From NCBI GenBank assembly GCA_010671975.1, contig JAAHIA010000271.1:1-6908 (forward strand): a stretch of DNA of 6,908 bases. The letters are read 5' to 3'. Made by a program: the position numbers and the translations under genes. Shown here piece by piece: positions 1 to 5,608 of the stretch (positions are counted from its first letter, which is position 1; every line of letters begins with the position of its first letter). The notes below the pieces were generated by a model. The model was not told the DNA's origin, did not search any database, and worked only from the letters and a program-made list of their open reading frames with translations. The stretch comes from Leptolyngbya sp. SIO4C1. Lineage in GTDB: Bacteria > Cyanobacteriota > Cyanobacteriia > Phormidesmidales > Phormidesmidaceae.

Positions 1-1
1 T

Positions 2-50
2 CTTGACGGCACACGACTGTATAAATTTTATACAGTCGTGTGCCGTCAAG
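2..50. repeat. Perfect 49-bp palindrome (24-bp arms, 1-nt centre)
   Basis: Positions 2-25 are the exact reverse complement of 27-50, with a single T at 26 in the centre; the match ends at both sides (T1 against G51). The arms begin CTTGACGGCACACGAC and the centre is AT-rich (TATAAATTTTATA). It can form a long cruciform or RNA stem. No T-run follows on either strand, so a classical intrinsic terminator is not supported. It may be a bidirectional stem-loop terminator for a gene outside the window, or a mobile hairpin repeat; the sequence does not decide. Confidence 0.9.
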
Positions 51-476
51 GGTGCCGCCGCCGCTGTTCCCTCCTCTATAACAACAACTTATGCAACAAC
101 TTGAGCCCAAAACAATAACTCTGTTGTCGCCCATAATGTATATATAGCAATACTTTTGAGTGTTTTATTATCTGTTAATAGCAGTAACAATGCACCGCTC
201 TTTTTGTCGCCACAACTACCTATTCTTAACTACCTATTCTGCATAAGAACCGCATAAAACGCTGCAGCCTTTGTCTAGAGAGGCTTTCAGACATTGTGCA
301 ACAAACAGACGCAACGCCAGCACCAAGATCGGCTTTATCTACAACTATCTATACATTAGAAATCTGTATGAGTGTGTATAGATACTACCATTTCCCCGTA
401 ACTACGGACACGCCCCTTCTACCAACTGCGGCGCCGGCGCCGGCTGCCGCCCGCAATGCCATAACTATCTATACAT
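51..476. other. Gene-free stretch with short repeats
   Basis: I find no credible gene here. It holds a 13-bp direct repeat AACTACCTATTCT at 214-226 and 228-240 (period 14), a hairpin at 346-384, and a 14-bp GC palindrome CGGCGCCGGCGCCG at 429-442. The motif AACTATCTATACATT at 343-357, seen again at 463-478, is the reverse complement of the AGTGTAGATAGTT motif found in the repeats further right. An 81-codon open frame at 296-541 runs through these repeats and resembles no family I know, so I do not call it. Confidence 0.5.
346..384. repeat. Inverted repeat of the TGTATAGATA motif
   Basis: TATCTATACA at 346-355 and TGTATAGATA at 375-384 are exact reverse complements separated by 19 nt. The arms are the same short motif found as tandem 13-mers at 1780-1805 and 4314-4339, here in head-to-head form. 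Confidence 0.65.
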
Positions 477-499
477 TTAGTAAGTGTAGAAGGATGCTG

Positions 500-905
500 C
501 CAGGAAACGAGATCGCGCCGGTGGGGGCGGCTGAAGTGTAGCCAGCAAATTCTGAGCACTGGCTACAGGTTTTCGACTGGGTGCGCCGGTGGGGGAGGGA
601 GGGGCGATCGCGTTTTGACCGGTCCAGCTGCAGGCTGCTGACTTTCTAGGCATCGCCACCGACTGACGCGGGCATTCAGCACTCGCTATTCGCTCGGCTG
701 CTCAGCGCCCATCAGTGCGGCTAGGGCCTGGCAAGGCGCGATCGCAGCTCTGACGACTGGCTTAGGTCTGGCGGTGGCCAACGGGCCAGGTGCAAGGTTA
801 GGGCCGCTGGCAAAGTGCGATCGCGCTTTTGCTGGAGCAGCTGGCAAGCTCAGGCGTGCTGATGATGCCGCCCCGCTCGCTACGCTCGTATGCCCCTCGC
901 GGCTG
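500..905 (+). repeat. Dispersed repeat block A (diverged copy of block B)
   Basis: A GC-rich non-coding block sharing a series of collinear segments with 5240-5600. Shared items in order: GATCGCGCCGGTG, a hairpin built on TGTAGCCA and TGGCTACA with GAGCAC in its loop, a second CGCCGGTGGGG, a CTAGGG segment, CTGACGACTGGCTTAGGT (750-767, matching 5415-5432), further HIP1 sites, and finally CCCCGCTCGCT followed by CCTCGCGGC. Spacing differs, so the blocks have gained and lost pieces. HIP1 octamers lie at 604, 738 and 817. No open frame with protein-like composition crosses it. Confidence 0.75.
537..567. repeat. Hairpin within block A, conserved in block B
   Basis: TGTAGCCAG (537-545) pairs with CTGGCTACA (559-567) over a 13-nt loop. 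The equivalent place in block B (5273-5303) keeps eight of these pairs although flanking and loop bases differ, suggesting that the stem is a defined part of the repeat. Confidence 0.7.
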
Positions 906-927
906 CGCCGCTGGGGTTAATAGATCG

Positions 928-983
928 GTAGTCCAAACTCGTATATTGGCTTTCTATAACCCCTAATTACGAGTTTGGACTAC
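928..983. repeat. Long perfect stem-loop with a third competing arm
   Basis: GTAGTCCAAACTCGTA (928-943) is the exact reverse complement of TACGAGTTTGGACTAC (968-983), with a 24-nt AT-rich loop. A third segment at 1019-1033 (GTTCGGACTACCGAT) can also pair with 924-938 (ATCGGTAGTCCAAAC) with one mismatch, so two alternative folds are possible. No T-tract follows. Function unknown. Confidence 0.85.
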
Positions 984-1216
984 GGCCCTAGAATGTCCGC
1001 TGTGTATGGGCTATGCAAGTTCGGACTACCGATTCTGAGCAGCTATTCGTGGCGCTGGGGCTCGGTCGACGGGGAAGTGCGATCGTTTGGTGGGGAAGGT
1101 GGGAGCGGGGGCTGCTGTGAGGAGGGGTGGCAGCACTATACGGGTGGTGCAAGATCGGGGAGCTGGGAGCTTGTGGTCAGTCTGCTACTACTCGGTCTGC
1201 ACACGCTTTCCAGAAA
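984..1216. other. No gene seen
   Basis: Apart from the partial third arm at 1019-1033 I see no supported feature. An open frame at 975-1247 (90 codons) is rich in Gly and Ser with no recognisable domain, and it enters the hairpin and the transposon-end-like repeats, so I treat it as chance. Confidence 0.4.
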
Positions 1217-1462
1217 CACGGTCACTTTTCATGACACTACTTCATAAATAGAACCCCTTTCGCCTGAATCCTTTGCCCAATAAACTTTTTACCTTATTCA
1301 AAACGGCCAGATTTCATGGCACTCTATACCCGTTCCTTACCGCCAGCTTTCATGACACTGCTTCATAATCTGACCAAAATCCCTCTATTCCACTTATAGC
1401 AACCCTTTTAATACTGAACCACGCGGCCAGTTTTCGTGAGATCACGGTCAGTTTTCGTGACA
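1217..1462 (-). mobile_element. Array of five same-direction 20-bp motifs, possible transposon end
   Basis: Five copies of a 20-bp motif lie at 1217-1236, 1302-1321, 1338-1357, 1422-1441 and 1443-1462. Read on the minus strand the consensus is about TGTCATGAAAACTGGCCGTG. Starts are spaced 85, 36, 84 and 21 bp. Copies at 1217 and 1338 share a longer flank (CTTCATAA following on the plus strand). Known: IS21-family and Tn7-like elements carry several directly repeated transposase-binding sites at each end, and motifs like GAAAACTGACC occur at IS21-family ends. Inferred: this is the orphan end of such an element. No transposase gene or opposite end is visible, and the array stops 7 bp before repeat C1. 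Confidence 0.5.
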
Positions 1463-1708
1463 CTCGACACCATCGCAAACAGCACCACTAGCAGCTCAAA
1501 TTTACTAGCGCCCAAACAGCCGAATCGACAGCCAGAGGATATCTTGCCGTCTGCAAGGACTCAGCAGCGCCCCATCACCAGGGCTAGGCTCGCCGGTATC
1601 AACACTGACCAACTCCAGCCGTAATCAGCAGCAGACAGGTCGCTAGCAGCCTTGTTCCGAGGCAGTGTCCCGATCGCTATGTTTCATACACTCGATCTGA
1701 AAGCAAAA

Positions 1709-1741
1709 GCTAGACCGAAAGCTTTTCACTCTCGGTCTAGC
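1709..1741. repeat. Hairpin in the copy-1-specific insertion
   Basis: GCTAGACCGA (1709-1718) pairs perfectly with TCGGTCTAGC (1732-1741). A shorter alternative, AAAAGC (1705-1710) with GCTTTT (1721-1726), overlaps and would compete. The structure is inside the segment that copy C2 lacks, so it was either inserted into C1 or deleted from C2. Confidence 0.75.
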
Positions 1742-1779
1742 AGTATGGGCTGAGGATCACCCTTACTCCAATGCTAAAA

Positions 1780-1805
1780 AGTGTAGATAGTCAGTGTAGA
1801 TAGTT
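1780..1805 (+). repeat. Tandem 13-mer pair (AGTGTAGATAGTY)
   Basis: AGTGTAGATAGTC (1780-1792) is followed directly by AGTGTAGATAGTT (1793-1805). The counterpart in copy C2 is an exact 13-bp tandem duplication of AGTATAGATAGTT at 4314-4339. The single-copy form (GTGTAGAT) marks the edges of D modules at about 2332 and 6651. Confidence 0.8.
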
Positions 1806-1828
1806 ATTGCGAGGCAGTTTATGTGCTA

Positions 1829-1935
1829 GTTGCGTTGGCCTCAGGCTCTCCGGCAGAGAATCGCATTGCCCCACAGCAGCATCAACACAGGGTTAACCAC
1901 CTTTACCGCATTCACCACCGGCACTCAATAACGAC
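1829..1935 (+). repeat. D module, copy 1 (truncated)
   Basis: This contains the ordered elements GTTGCGTTGGCCTCAGG, a CTCTCC...AGAG mini-hairpin, AATCGCATTGCCCC, CAGCAGCATCAACACAGG and a GGTTAACCACC segment. The same order recurs in the other D modules. It lacks the closing ACCATTTGACTGACC element. The stretch 1936-2048 holds nothing further that I can name, apart from a loose CTATTTGACC match at about 2020. Confidence 0.65.
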
Positions 1936-2048
1936 GCTTCAGTCTCTCTATACCCCACTCCCGATTCTGGCTCTGGAGACGGCGCAGGCTGTGAGGTAGA
2001 GATGGTCACCTACATAGCAGGCTATTTGACCATATAGCAGTCAATGAA

Positions 2049-2428
2049 CTAGTTGCGATCGCATTTTCCGTTAGCAGGTACGGTCTAGTTGCGATCGCAT
2101 TTTCCGTCAGCAAGTACGTTGACGTCAGCCTCTCCGCTGGAGCATCGCATTCCTCCCCAGCAGCGTCACAGGGCCATCCGGCGATTGGTAGCTCCAGCCA
2201 CAAGGCTACCCTTGGCCAACCGGCCTCTACCGCTAAAACAGGATTCCTCCAGGGCTTCACCACTCGTGCTCACCGTCAGCAGCAGACCATTTGACTGACC
2301 AGCGAGGATTTCTCTTGCTCCAGTTCGAAAAGTGTAGATGTTGAGTCAGTTGCGATCTCATTTTCCGCCAGTAGGGGAGATCGCATTTTCTGCCAGCAGG
2401 TGCGTTGGCGTTAGCCTCTCCTAATGGA
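2049..2428 (+). repeat. D modules, copies 2 and 3, with HIP1 tandem
   Basis: The block opens with a 36-bp tandem (2049-2084 and 2085-2120) whose core is CTAGTTGCGATCGCATTTTC. A module follows with CTCTCCGCTGGAG (mini-hairpin), a degenerate CAGCAGCGTCACAGGG, CAGCAGACCATTTGACTGAC (2279-2298) and CAGCGAGGA, ending at AAAAGTGTAGATG (2328-2340). A third, truncated module starts at 2346 with TCAGTTGCGATCTCATTTTC and stops near 2428. The long open frames across it on either strand are products of the repeat, not genes. Confidence 0.7.
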
Positions 2429-2462
2429 TCGATTCATAGCGCAATGGACAATGATATCCGTC

Positions 2463-3002
2463 TCAAACCGCAATCGATGATGTTTCCTTTTTCTGGGCCA
2501 CCTGCAATACACCTTGAGCCATGTCTTGAGCAGCTATGTCTGCCAGCAACTGCCAATCCTCTTCGGTGAACAGGCTTGAGAACAGGGCAACTACTTGCGA
2601 TCTCAATGCCCTTTCTGCCATCGGCAAATGCTGATCATCTTCTGCTACCAGGGCATCTAGCCACGCTTCCTGCTCTGGCGTTAGCTGCTTTAGATGTCGT
2701 CGCACCACTCGTCGCGCTTCAGTGTAAACTGCCTCAAAACTCAGACCCAGACCCCAGGACTCCAACCACTGGCATAGCTCCGGCATTAAAATCGACTGAA
2801 TTCGCATCTGACGCCGCATAATTCTAATGTCTTCGGGCGACATTGATTTCAGAGCCTCAACATAGGGTTCCATCCTCGGCCCAGCTTCGATCCAGCCATC
2901 ATCTTCAGGATCATCGATTTCATTCAGCCACTCGTCACCAACACACAGGTCCAGCAGGTTGCCTGTCTTAGCCAATTGCTCAGCGAGCTTTTGATCATCC
3001 AT
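2463..3002 (-). CDS. Hypothetical 179-residue acidic, mostly helical protein
   Basis: I do not recognise this family. The start is well supported: ATG at 3002-3000 is preceded by AAGGA (3016-3012) with a 9-nt gap. The protein appears soluble, with no signal peptide or membrane segment. Residues 23-40 are strongly acidic (Asp/Glu-rich around DEWLNEIDDPEDDGW). Residues 55-75 hold SPEDIRIMRRQMR and residues 95-107 a basic helix (EARRVVRRHLKQL); the C-terminal half reads as amphipathic helices rich in Leu, Ala, Glu and Gln. It follows the GNAT gene by 26 bp on the same strand, so the two are probably co-transcribed. It does not look like a ribbon-helix-helix antitoxin, so a GNAT toxin-antitoxin reading is speculative. 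Composition and a good ribosome site make a real gene likely. Confidence 0.85.
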   Translation of the reverse strand: MDDQKLAEQLAKTGNLLDLCVGDEWLNEIDDPEDDGWIEAGPRMEPYVEALKSMSPEDIRIMRRQMRIQSILMPELCQWLESWGLGLSFEAVYTEARRVVRRHLKQLTPEQEAWLDALVAEDDQHLPMAERALRSQVVALFSSLFTEEDWQLLADIAAQDMAQGVLQVAQKKETSSIAV

Positions 3003-3011
3003 CGGTCAATG

Positions 3012-3016
3012 TCCTT
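3012..3016 (-). promoter_or_regulatory. Ribosome binding site of the 179-residue protein
   Basis: AAGGA on the minus strand, 9 nt before the ATG at 3002-3000. It lies in the 26-bp gap after the GNAT stop codon and fixes the start of the downstream gene. Confidence 0.75.
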
Positions 3017-3028
3017 GCAATAATTGAC

Positions 3029-3616
3029 TCATGACTGGAGAGCCCCATACTCGAAGTATACCAAGCCATCTTTTTCCGGATCGGGGCCATAGTCAGGCAT
3101 GTTCAGCCTATGGTAAAACCCCTCAACAGCAGGCAACGAATGCAGCCCAACCCGGCCACGATAGCCCAGCTCAACACTACGTTGGCGGGAAAATAGCAAC
3201 AATAGACGACCTACGCCTTTTATCCAAGGAGGTTGCTCTATATCGGCACGATTCCAAGGGGCTGAGGCAATTGCCTCGATATATACCAGCCGCCACCGCT
3301 GGGGTAGCTGAGAACGATGCCACTGGGTCTCGATAAAAATGAGCCCCTGGCTCAGGCCATCCACATCCAGAGAGTAAGCTTCATAGCGCTCCTGTTGTTG
3401 AGACTGGTTCAGCTTGTAGTCCCATATCCATCCAGCATCGGGTTGATTAGCCGCCCTGAGAATCGGCTTCCAAATGTCTTCGACGTCCTCGAAGTGGCGC
3501 TGCTCCATCGGCACAATGAGCCCTTCTACAATCTGCCCACCACTGGTAATTAGCTGAATAGCTCTGACCATGACAAGGCAAAACTCAGACAAATTTACCC
3601 AATCATCATAGGGCAT
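3029..3616 (-). CDS. GNAT-family N-acetyltransferase
   Basis: Likely an acetyl-CoA-dependent acyltransferase acting in the cytoplasm; the substrate is unknown. GNAT landmarks appear in the expected order: strand 4 RLVYIEAIASAP (residues 109-120), the acetyl-CoA pyrophosphate loop WIKGVGRLLL (131-140) followed by helix 3, strand 5 GRVGLHS (154-160), and FYHRLNM (167-173) with the tyrosine often seen as general acid. The usual Q/R of the loop motif Q/RxxGxG/A is replaced by Trp131. The N-terminal part (EGLIVPMEQRHFEDVEDIWK, 31-50) fits, from memory, a GNAT type common in cyanobacteria. Neither start has a clear ribosome site; Met16 (ATG at 3571-3569) is a good alternative because the familiar domain begins there. 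It heads a probable two-gene operon with the 179-residue protein. Confidence 0.85.
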   Translation of the reverse strand: MPYDDWVNLSEFCLVMVRAIQLITSGGQIVEGLIVPMEQRHFEDVEDIWKPILRAANQPDAGWIWDYKLNQSQQQERYEAYSLDVDGLSQGLIFIETQWHRSQLPQRWRLVYIEAIASAPWNRADIEQPPWIKGVGRLLLLFSRQRSVELGYRGRVGLHSLPAVEGFYHRLNMPDYGPDPEKDGLVYFEYGALQS

Positions 3617-3658
3617 TTGTATTATTAAGGCTGAGCAAAAGCAGGCTGAGCTTGTTGT

Positions 3659-4042
3659 TCAAGAATTGCGATCGCAACTACTGCCAACGTTACAAGCCCC
3701 CGATGCTTCAGAAATTTCATTACTCATCAACTGCTCCAACTCCATTGCAATCTGCCCCTGCACAACTATTGTCTCGTCGTAGCGGGCTTGCAGGTCGCTG
3801 GTCTGCTGCCAAACTCTCAGCATCGTCACCGTATTGCCCTGCCTAGTCCGATAGGCAGACTCCAGCACCGCCTGCTGAAGCTGCTGAGTCTCTATCTGCA
3901 ATGCCAAAAGCCCCAGCTCTCTTTCTAAACGCTCATACGCCAGCACTAGCTCTATCACCTCACGAGCCTGCGCCTCAGCTACTTCCTCACGTCGTCGCAC
4001 TAGGTCAGCTGCTTGAATTTCTAAATCTGCGATCGCAATCCA
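3659..4042 (-). pseudogene. C-terminal remnant of a coiled-coil, possibly TolC-like protein
   Basis: The open frame runs without an upstream start from a TGA at 4045-4043 to the stop at 3661-3659; the first possible start is a GTG at 4000-3998, inside a continuing helix (ADLEIQAADLVRRREEVAEA). The translation is a long heptad-like helix, a turn (SAYRTRQGNTVTMLRVWQ) and a second helix ending MELEQLMS. This helix - YRxGxxTxLxV - helix pattern resembles the C-terminal repeat of outer-membrane efflux proteins (TolC family); this is inference by pattern only. The usual N-terminal half is missing, and reading stops about 10 bp before repeat C2 begins, so the gene was probably truncated by arrival of the repeat or a rearrangement there. 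Alternatives: another coiled-coil protein, or a short real gene using the GTG. HIP1 sites lie at 3668 and 4029. Confidence 0.5.
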
Positions 4043-4052
4043 TCACGCCCGA

Positions 4053-4360
4053 TCCACCGCAAACAGACCCACGACAGCCCCACTAGCAGCTCAAATTCTC
4101 TAGCGCCCAAACCAGCCGGATCAACAGCCAGAGGGTATCTTGCCGTCTGTAAGGACTCAACAGTACCCCATCACCAAGGCTAAGCCACAGGCATCAACAC
4201 TGACCAACTCTAGCCGTAATCAGCAACAGGCAGGGTACTAACAGCCCCGTTTCGAGGCAGTGTCCCGATCGCTACGTTCCATACACTCGATCTGAAAGGC
4301 TGGCAAATTCAAAAGTATAGATAGTTAGTATAGATAGTTGTTGCGAGGCAGTTTATGTGC
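4053..4360 (+). repeat. Direct repeat C, copy 2
   Basis: The second copy of the repeat at 1470-1827, same orientation, starting CCACCGCAAACAG and ending GCGAGGCAGTTTATGTGCCA. It lacks the hairpin-bearing insertion of copy 1. The two copies bracket the GNAT operon and the coiled-coil remnant; recombination between them would remove about 2.6 kb. Confidence 0.85.
4314..4339 (+). repeat. Exact 13-bp tandem duplication
   Basis: AGTATAGATAGTT occurs at 4314-4326 and again at 4327-4339 with no gap. It is the counterpart of the less perfect pair at 1780-1805. Exact identity here could mean recent duplication or correction between units. Confidence 0.85.
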
Positions 4361-4790
4361 CATTTGAGATCGCACCTGCTGGTGGAAAGTGCGATCTCAT
4401 TTCCCACCAGCAGCACCAACCTGCTATAGGACCACTATGCTATCGGCAGCATCAACACAGGGTTACCCATCCTCGCCGCCTTCACCACAGACATCTACCA
4501 CCAACACAGACCGCCTTCAGGGCTTAATTATTTGGGTGTCACCTAGACAAACAGGCCATTTGACTAACCAGCGGAAATTGCCCTCGCTTCGATTATGGTG
4601 AGTGCAGATAGTGGCTGTGTCAGTTGCGATCGCATTTTCCAACCAGCAACATCAACACAGGGTAACCACCTTAACCATCGGCCTCTATCGCCAAAACAGA
4701 ACTCCATCAGGCTTTACTATTCATGCCCACCATAAGCAGCAGACCATTTGACTGACCGGCGAGGAGTACCCTTGCCCTGATTCTGATGAA
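4361..4790 (+). repeat. D modules, copies 4 and 5
   Basis: Copy 4 has GCGATCTCATTTCCCACCAG, GGACCACTATGCT, GCAGCATCAACACAGGGTTA (4446-4465), CGCCGCCTTCACCAC and GCCATTTGACTAACCAGCGG (4555-4574), closing at AGTGCAGATAGTG (4601-4613). Copy 5 begins TCAGTTGCGATCGCATTTTC (4620-4639), then CATCAACACAGGGTAACCAC and AGCAGACCATTTGACTGACC (4738-4757), and ends near the MITE-like element at 4800. From one AGTRYAGATA edge to the next is about 289 bp. Confidence 0.75.
4366..4413. repeat. Two overlapping, mutually exclusive hairpins
   Basis: GAGATCGCAC (4366-4375) pairs with GTGCGATCTC (4389-4398), and CTGCTGGTGG (4376-4385) pairs with CCACCAGCAG (4404-4413). Both stems have ten perfect pairs. Because the arms interleave (A, B, A', B'), the stems either compete or form an H-type pseudoknot in RNA. 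The arms are inverted copies of the D-module core (degenerate HIP1 plus CCRCCAGCAG). Confidence 0.75.
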
Positions 4791-4799
4791 TATGGGGTA

Positions 4800-4983
4800 C
4801 TGCAAGCGTAGCTGCTATAAAGTGCCATAAGCTCGAAAGCACTGCTATACAAGGGTTTTAAATTAGTTCAAAAGAACTGATTTTCTGAAAAAAATTCAGA
4901 TTTTTCCTGCTTGCTCAACGAGTTTAGGTTGTTTCAGGCTTCGCCTTTACCCTTATGGCACTTTGTGACAGCTACGCTTGCAC
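4800..4983. mobile_element. MITE-like element, 184 bp, with TA flanks
   Basis: The left end at 4802-4831 (GCAAGCGTAGCTGCTATAAA and on) and the right end at 4952-4981 are reverse complements in 27 of 30 positions; the mismatches cluster in the middle. TA dinucleotides lie at 4798-4799 and 4984-4985, as expected for IS630/Tc1-mariner-type insertion. The interior is AT-rich, with small hairpins (AGTTCAAAAGAACT and TCTGAA...TTCAGA), and has no coding capacity. Known: non-autonomous elements of this size occur in cyanobacteria and are mobilised by a transposase encoded elsewhere. The exact ends and family are inferred; the outermost base pair (C at 4800, C at 4983) does not match. Confidence 0.7.
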
Positions 4984-4985
4984 TA

Positions 4986-5235
4986 GGCCTTATAAAACGA
5001 CTGTGTAGCAGGCATTTTGGCCTTTTACAATGTTGTTACATATTCTGCTACTTGCGACAACAGCTTTCTATCTTATATCTATATACACTATATTTTTCAC
5101 TGTTTTAGCCCCCAAAAACGCCAAGATTCACGTTATTCAAGGCTTTCAGGCTATGACAATGTCAATAACAGCAACTGCATACACATCAGAGACGCCTATA
5201 GAGTGTAGAATGTTATCCGGTGACGGCGACGGGCG
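4986..5235. other. AT-rich gene-free stretch
   Basis: Several overlapping open frames of 63-84 codons occur here, but they overlap one another, lack recognisable domains and have no clear ribosome sites. The segment 5070-5100 is very AT-rich (TCTTATATCTATATACAC). I see no convincing gene, RNA or promoter. Confidence 0.4.
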
Positions 5236-5272
5236 CGGCGGCAGTGCGATCGCGCCGGTGAGGCTGCTGAAG

Positions 5273-5303
5273 TGTAGCCACTAAATCCTGAGCACTGGCT
5301 ACA
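5273..5303. repeat. Hairpin within block B
   Basis: TGTAGCCA (5273-5280) pairs with TGGCTACA (5296-5303) across 15 nt. It is the counterpart of the hairpin at 537-567. Confidence 0.65.
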
Positions 5304-5530
5304 GGCTACAGGCTTCGACCGATCGCGCCGGTGGGGACGGCAAGGTGAGATCGCAGTTCGACCAGCTTGGATCTGGCAAGATGCAGCTAGGGTCTGAAGG
5401 GTGCGATCGCATTTCTGACGACTGGCTTAGGTGCTCGCGAGCAGATGTGGCCGTCTCGACTAACAGCGCGGCTAAATCCTGAAAGATGCGATCGCATTTC
5501 TGGACGGCTTAGGTTTGCCCGTGGCCGACT

Positions 5531-5552
5531 GCTCAGCTGCTAGCGGCTGAGC
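5531..5552. repeat. Near-perfect 22-bp palindrome
   Basis: Outer arms GCTCAGC (5531-5537) and GCTGAGC (5546-5552) enclose GCTAGC; only one position pair (T5538 against G5545, a possible wobble in RNA) breaks perfect symmetry. It lies 21 bp before the stronger hairpin at 5574. Confidence 0.7.
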
Positions 5553-5573
5553 TCTACCCCGCTCGCTGCACTC

Positions 5574-5608
5574 GGCAGTCCCTCGCGGCGCAGCCGCGAG
5601 GGACTGCC
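5574..5608. repeat. Strong GC-rich hairpin (16-bp arms, 3-nt loop)
   Basis: GGCAGTCCCTCGCGGC (5574-5589) pairs perfectly with GCCGCGAGGGACTGCC (5593-5608) around a GCA loop. No T-run follows on the plus strand, so it is not a standard intrinsic terminator. Block A has a related but imperfect form at about 885-916 (CCCCTCGCGGC...GCCGCTGGGG). Confidence 0.85.

Larger units (their letters stand above)
1470..1827 (+). repeat. Direct repeat C, copy 1
   Basis: This block is collinear and highly similar to 4053-4360. Shared runs include CCACTAGCAGCTCAAATT (with small changes), GGCAGTGTCCCGATCGCTA, ATACACTCGATCTGAAAG and GCGAGGCAGTTTATGTGC. Copy 1 has an extra segment of about 50-70 bp (about 1702-1775) that holds a hairpin and is absent from copy 2. 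No protein-like open frame is shared by the two copies, so the repeat looks non-coding. Confidence 0.85.
604..5495. repeat. Eleven HIP1 octamers (GCGATCGC)
   Basis: Exact copies start at 604, 738, 817, 2055, 2091, 3668, 4029, 4626, 5246, 5403 and 5488. Two are inside the coiled-coil remnant (3668 and 4029); the rest are in repeats. Five (2055, 2091, 4626, 5403 and 5488) are followed on the plus strand by ATTT and none is preceded by the mirror AAAT. Near-copies such as GCGATCTC and AGATCGCA are also common. Confidence 0.95.

Noticed and set aside
3..31. TTGACG followed by TATAAA inside the palindrome, like a promoter
   Set aside because: The gap between the two boxes is only about 11 bp, too short for a sigma-70 promoter, and the sequence is explained by the palindrome.
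296..541. 81-codon open frame on the plus strand
   Set aside because: It crosses short repeats and a GC palindrome, has Ala/Pro/Thr-rich irregular composition, and shows no domain or ribosome site.
975..1247. 90-codon open frame on the plus strand
   Set aside because: Gly/Ser-rich low-complexity middle, begins in a hairpin arm and ends in the transposon-end-like array; no family resemblance.
2006..2298. Overlapping open frames on both strands
   Set aside because: They translate the HIP1 tandem (repeated LLTENAIAT on one strand), so they reflect the D modules.
1829..2428. CRISPR array, because of evenly spaced repeats
   Set aside because: Repeats are long, diverged and irregularly spaced, with no constant short repeat separated by unique spacers of equal length, and no cas gene is present.
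3031..3553. Plus-strand open frames opposite the GNAT gene
   Set aside because: Shadows of a clear minus-strand gene with recognisable motifs.
2463..3616. Calling the GNAT/179-residue pair a toxin-antitoxin system
   Set aside because: The partner lacks ribbon-helix-helix features and the gene order differs from known GNAT toxin loci; kept only as a speculative point.
5052..5081. TTGCGA with TATCTA 18 bp downstream as a promoter
   Set aside because: Only about half the -10 positions match and no credible gene follows.
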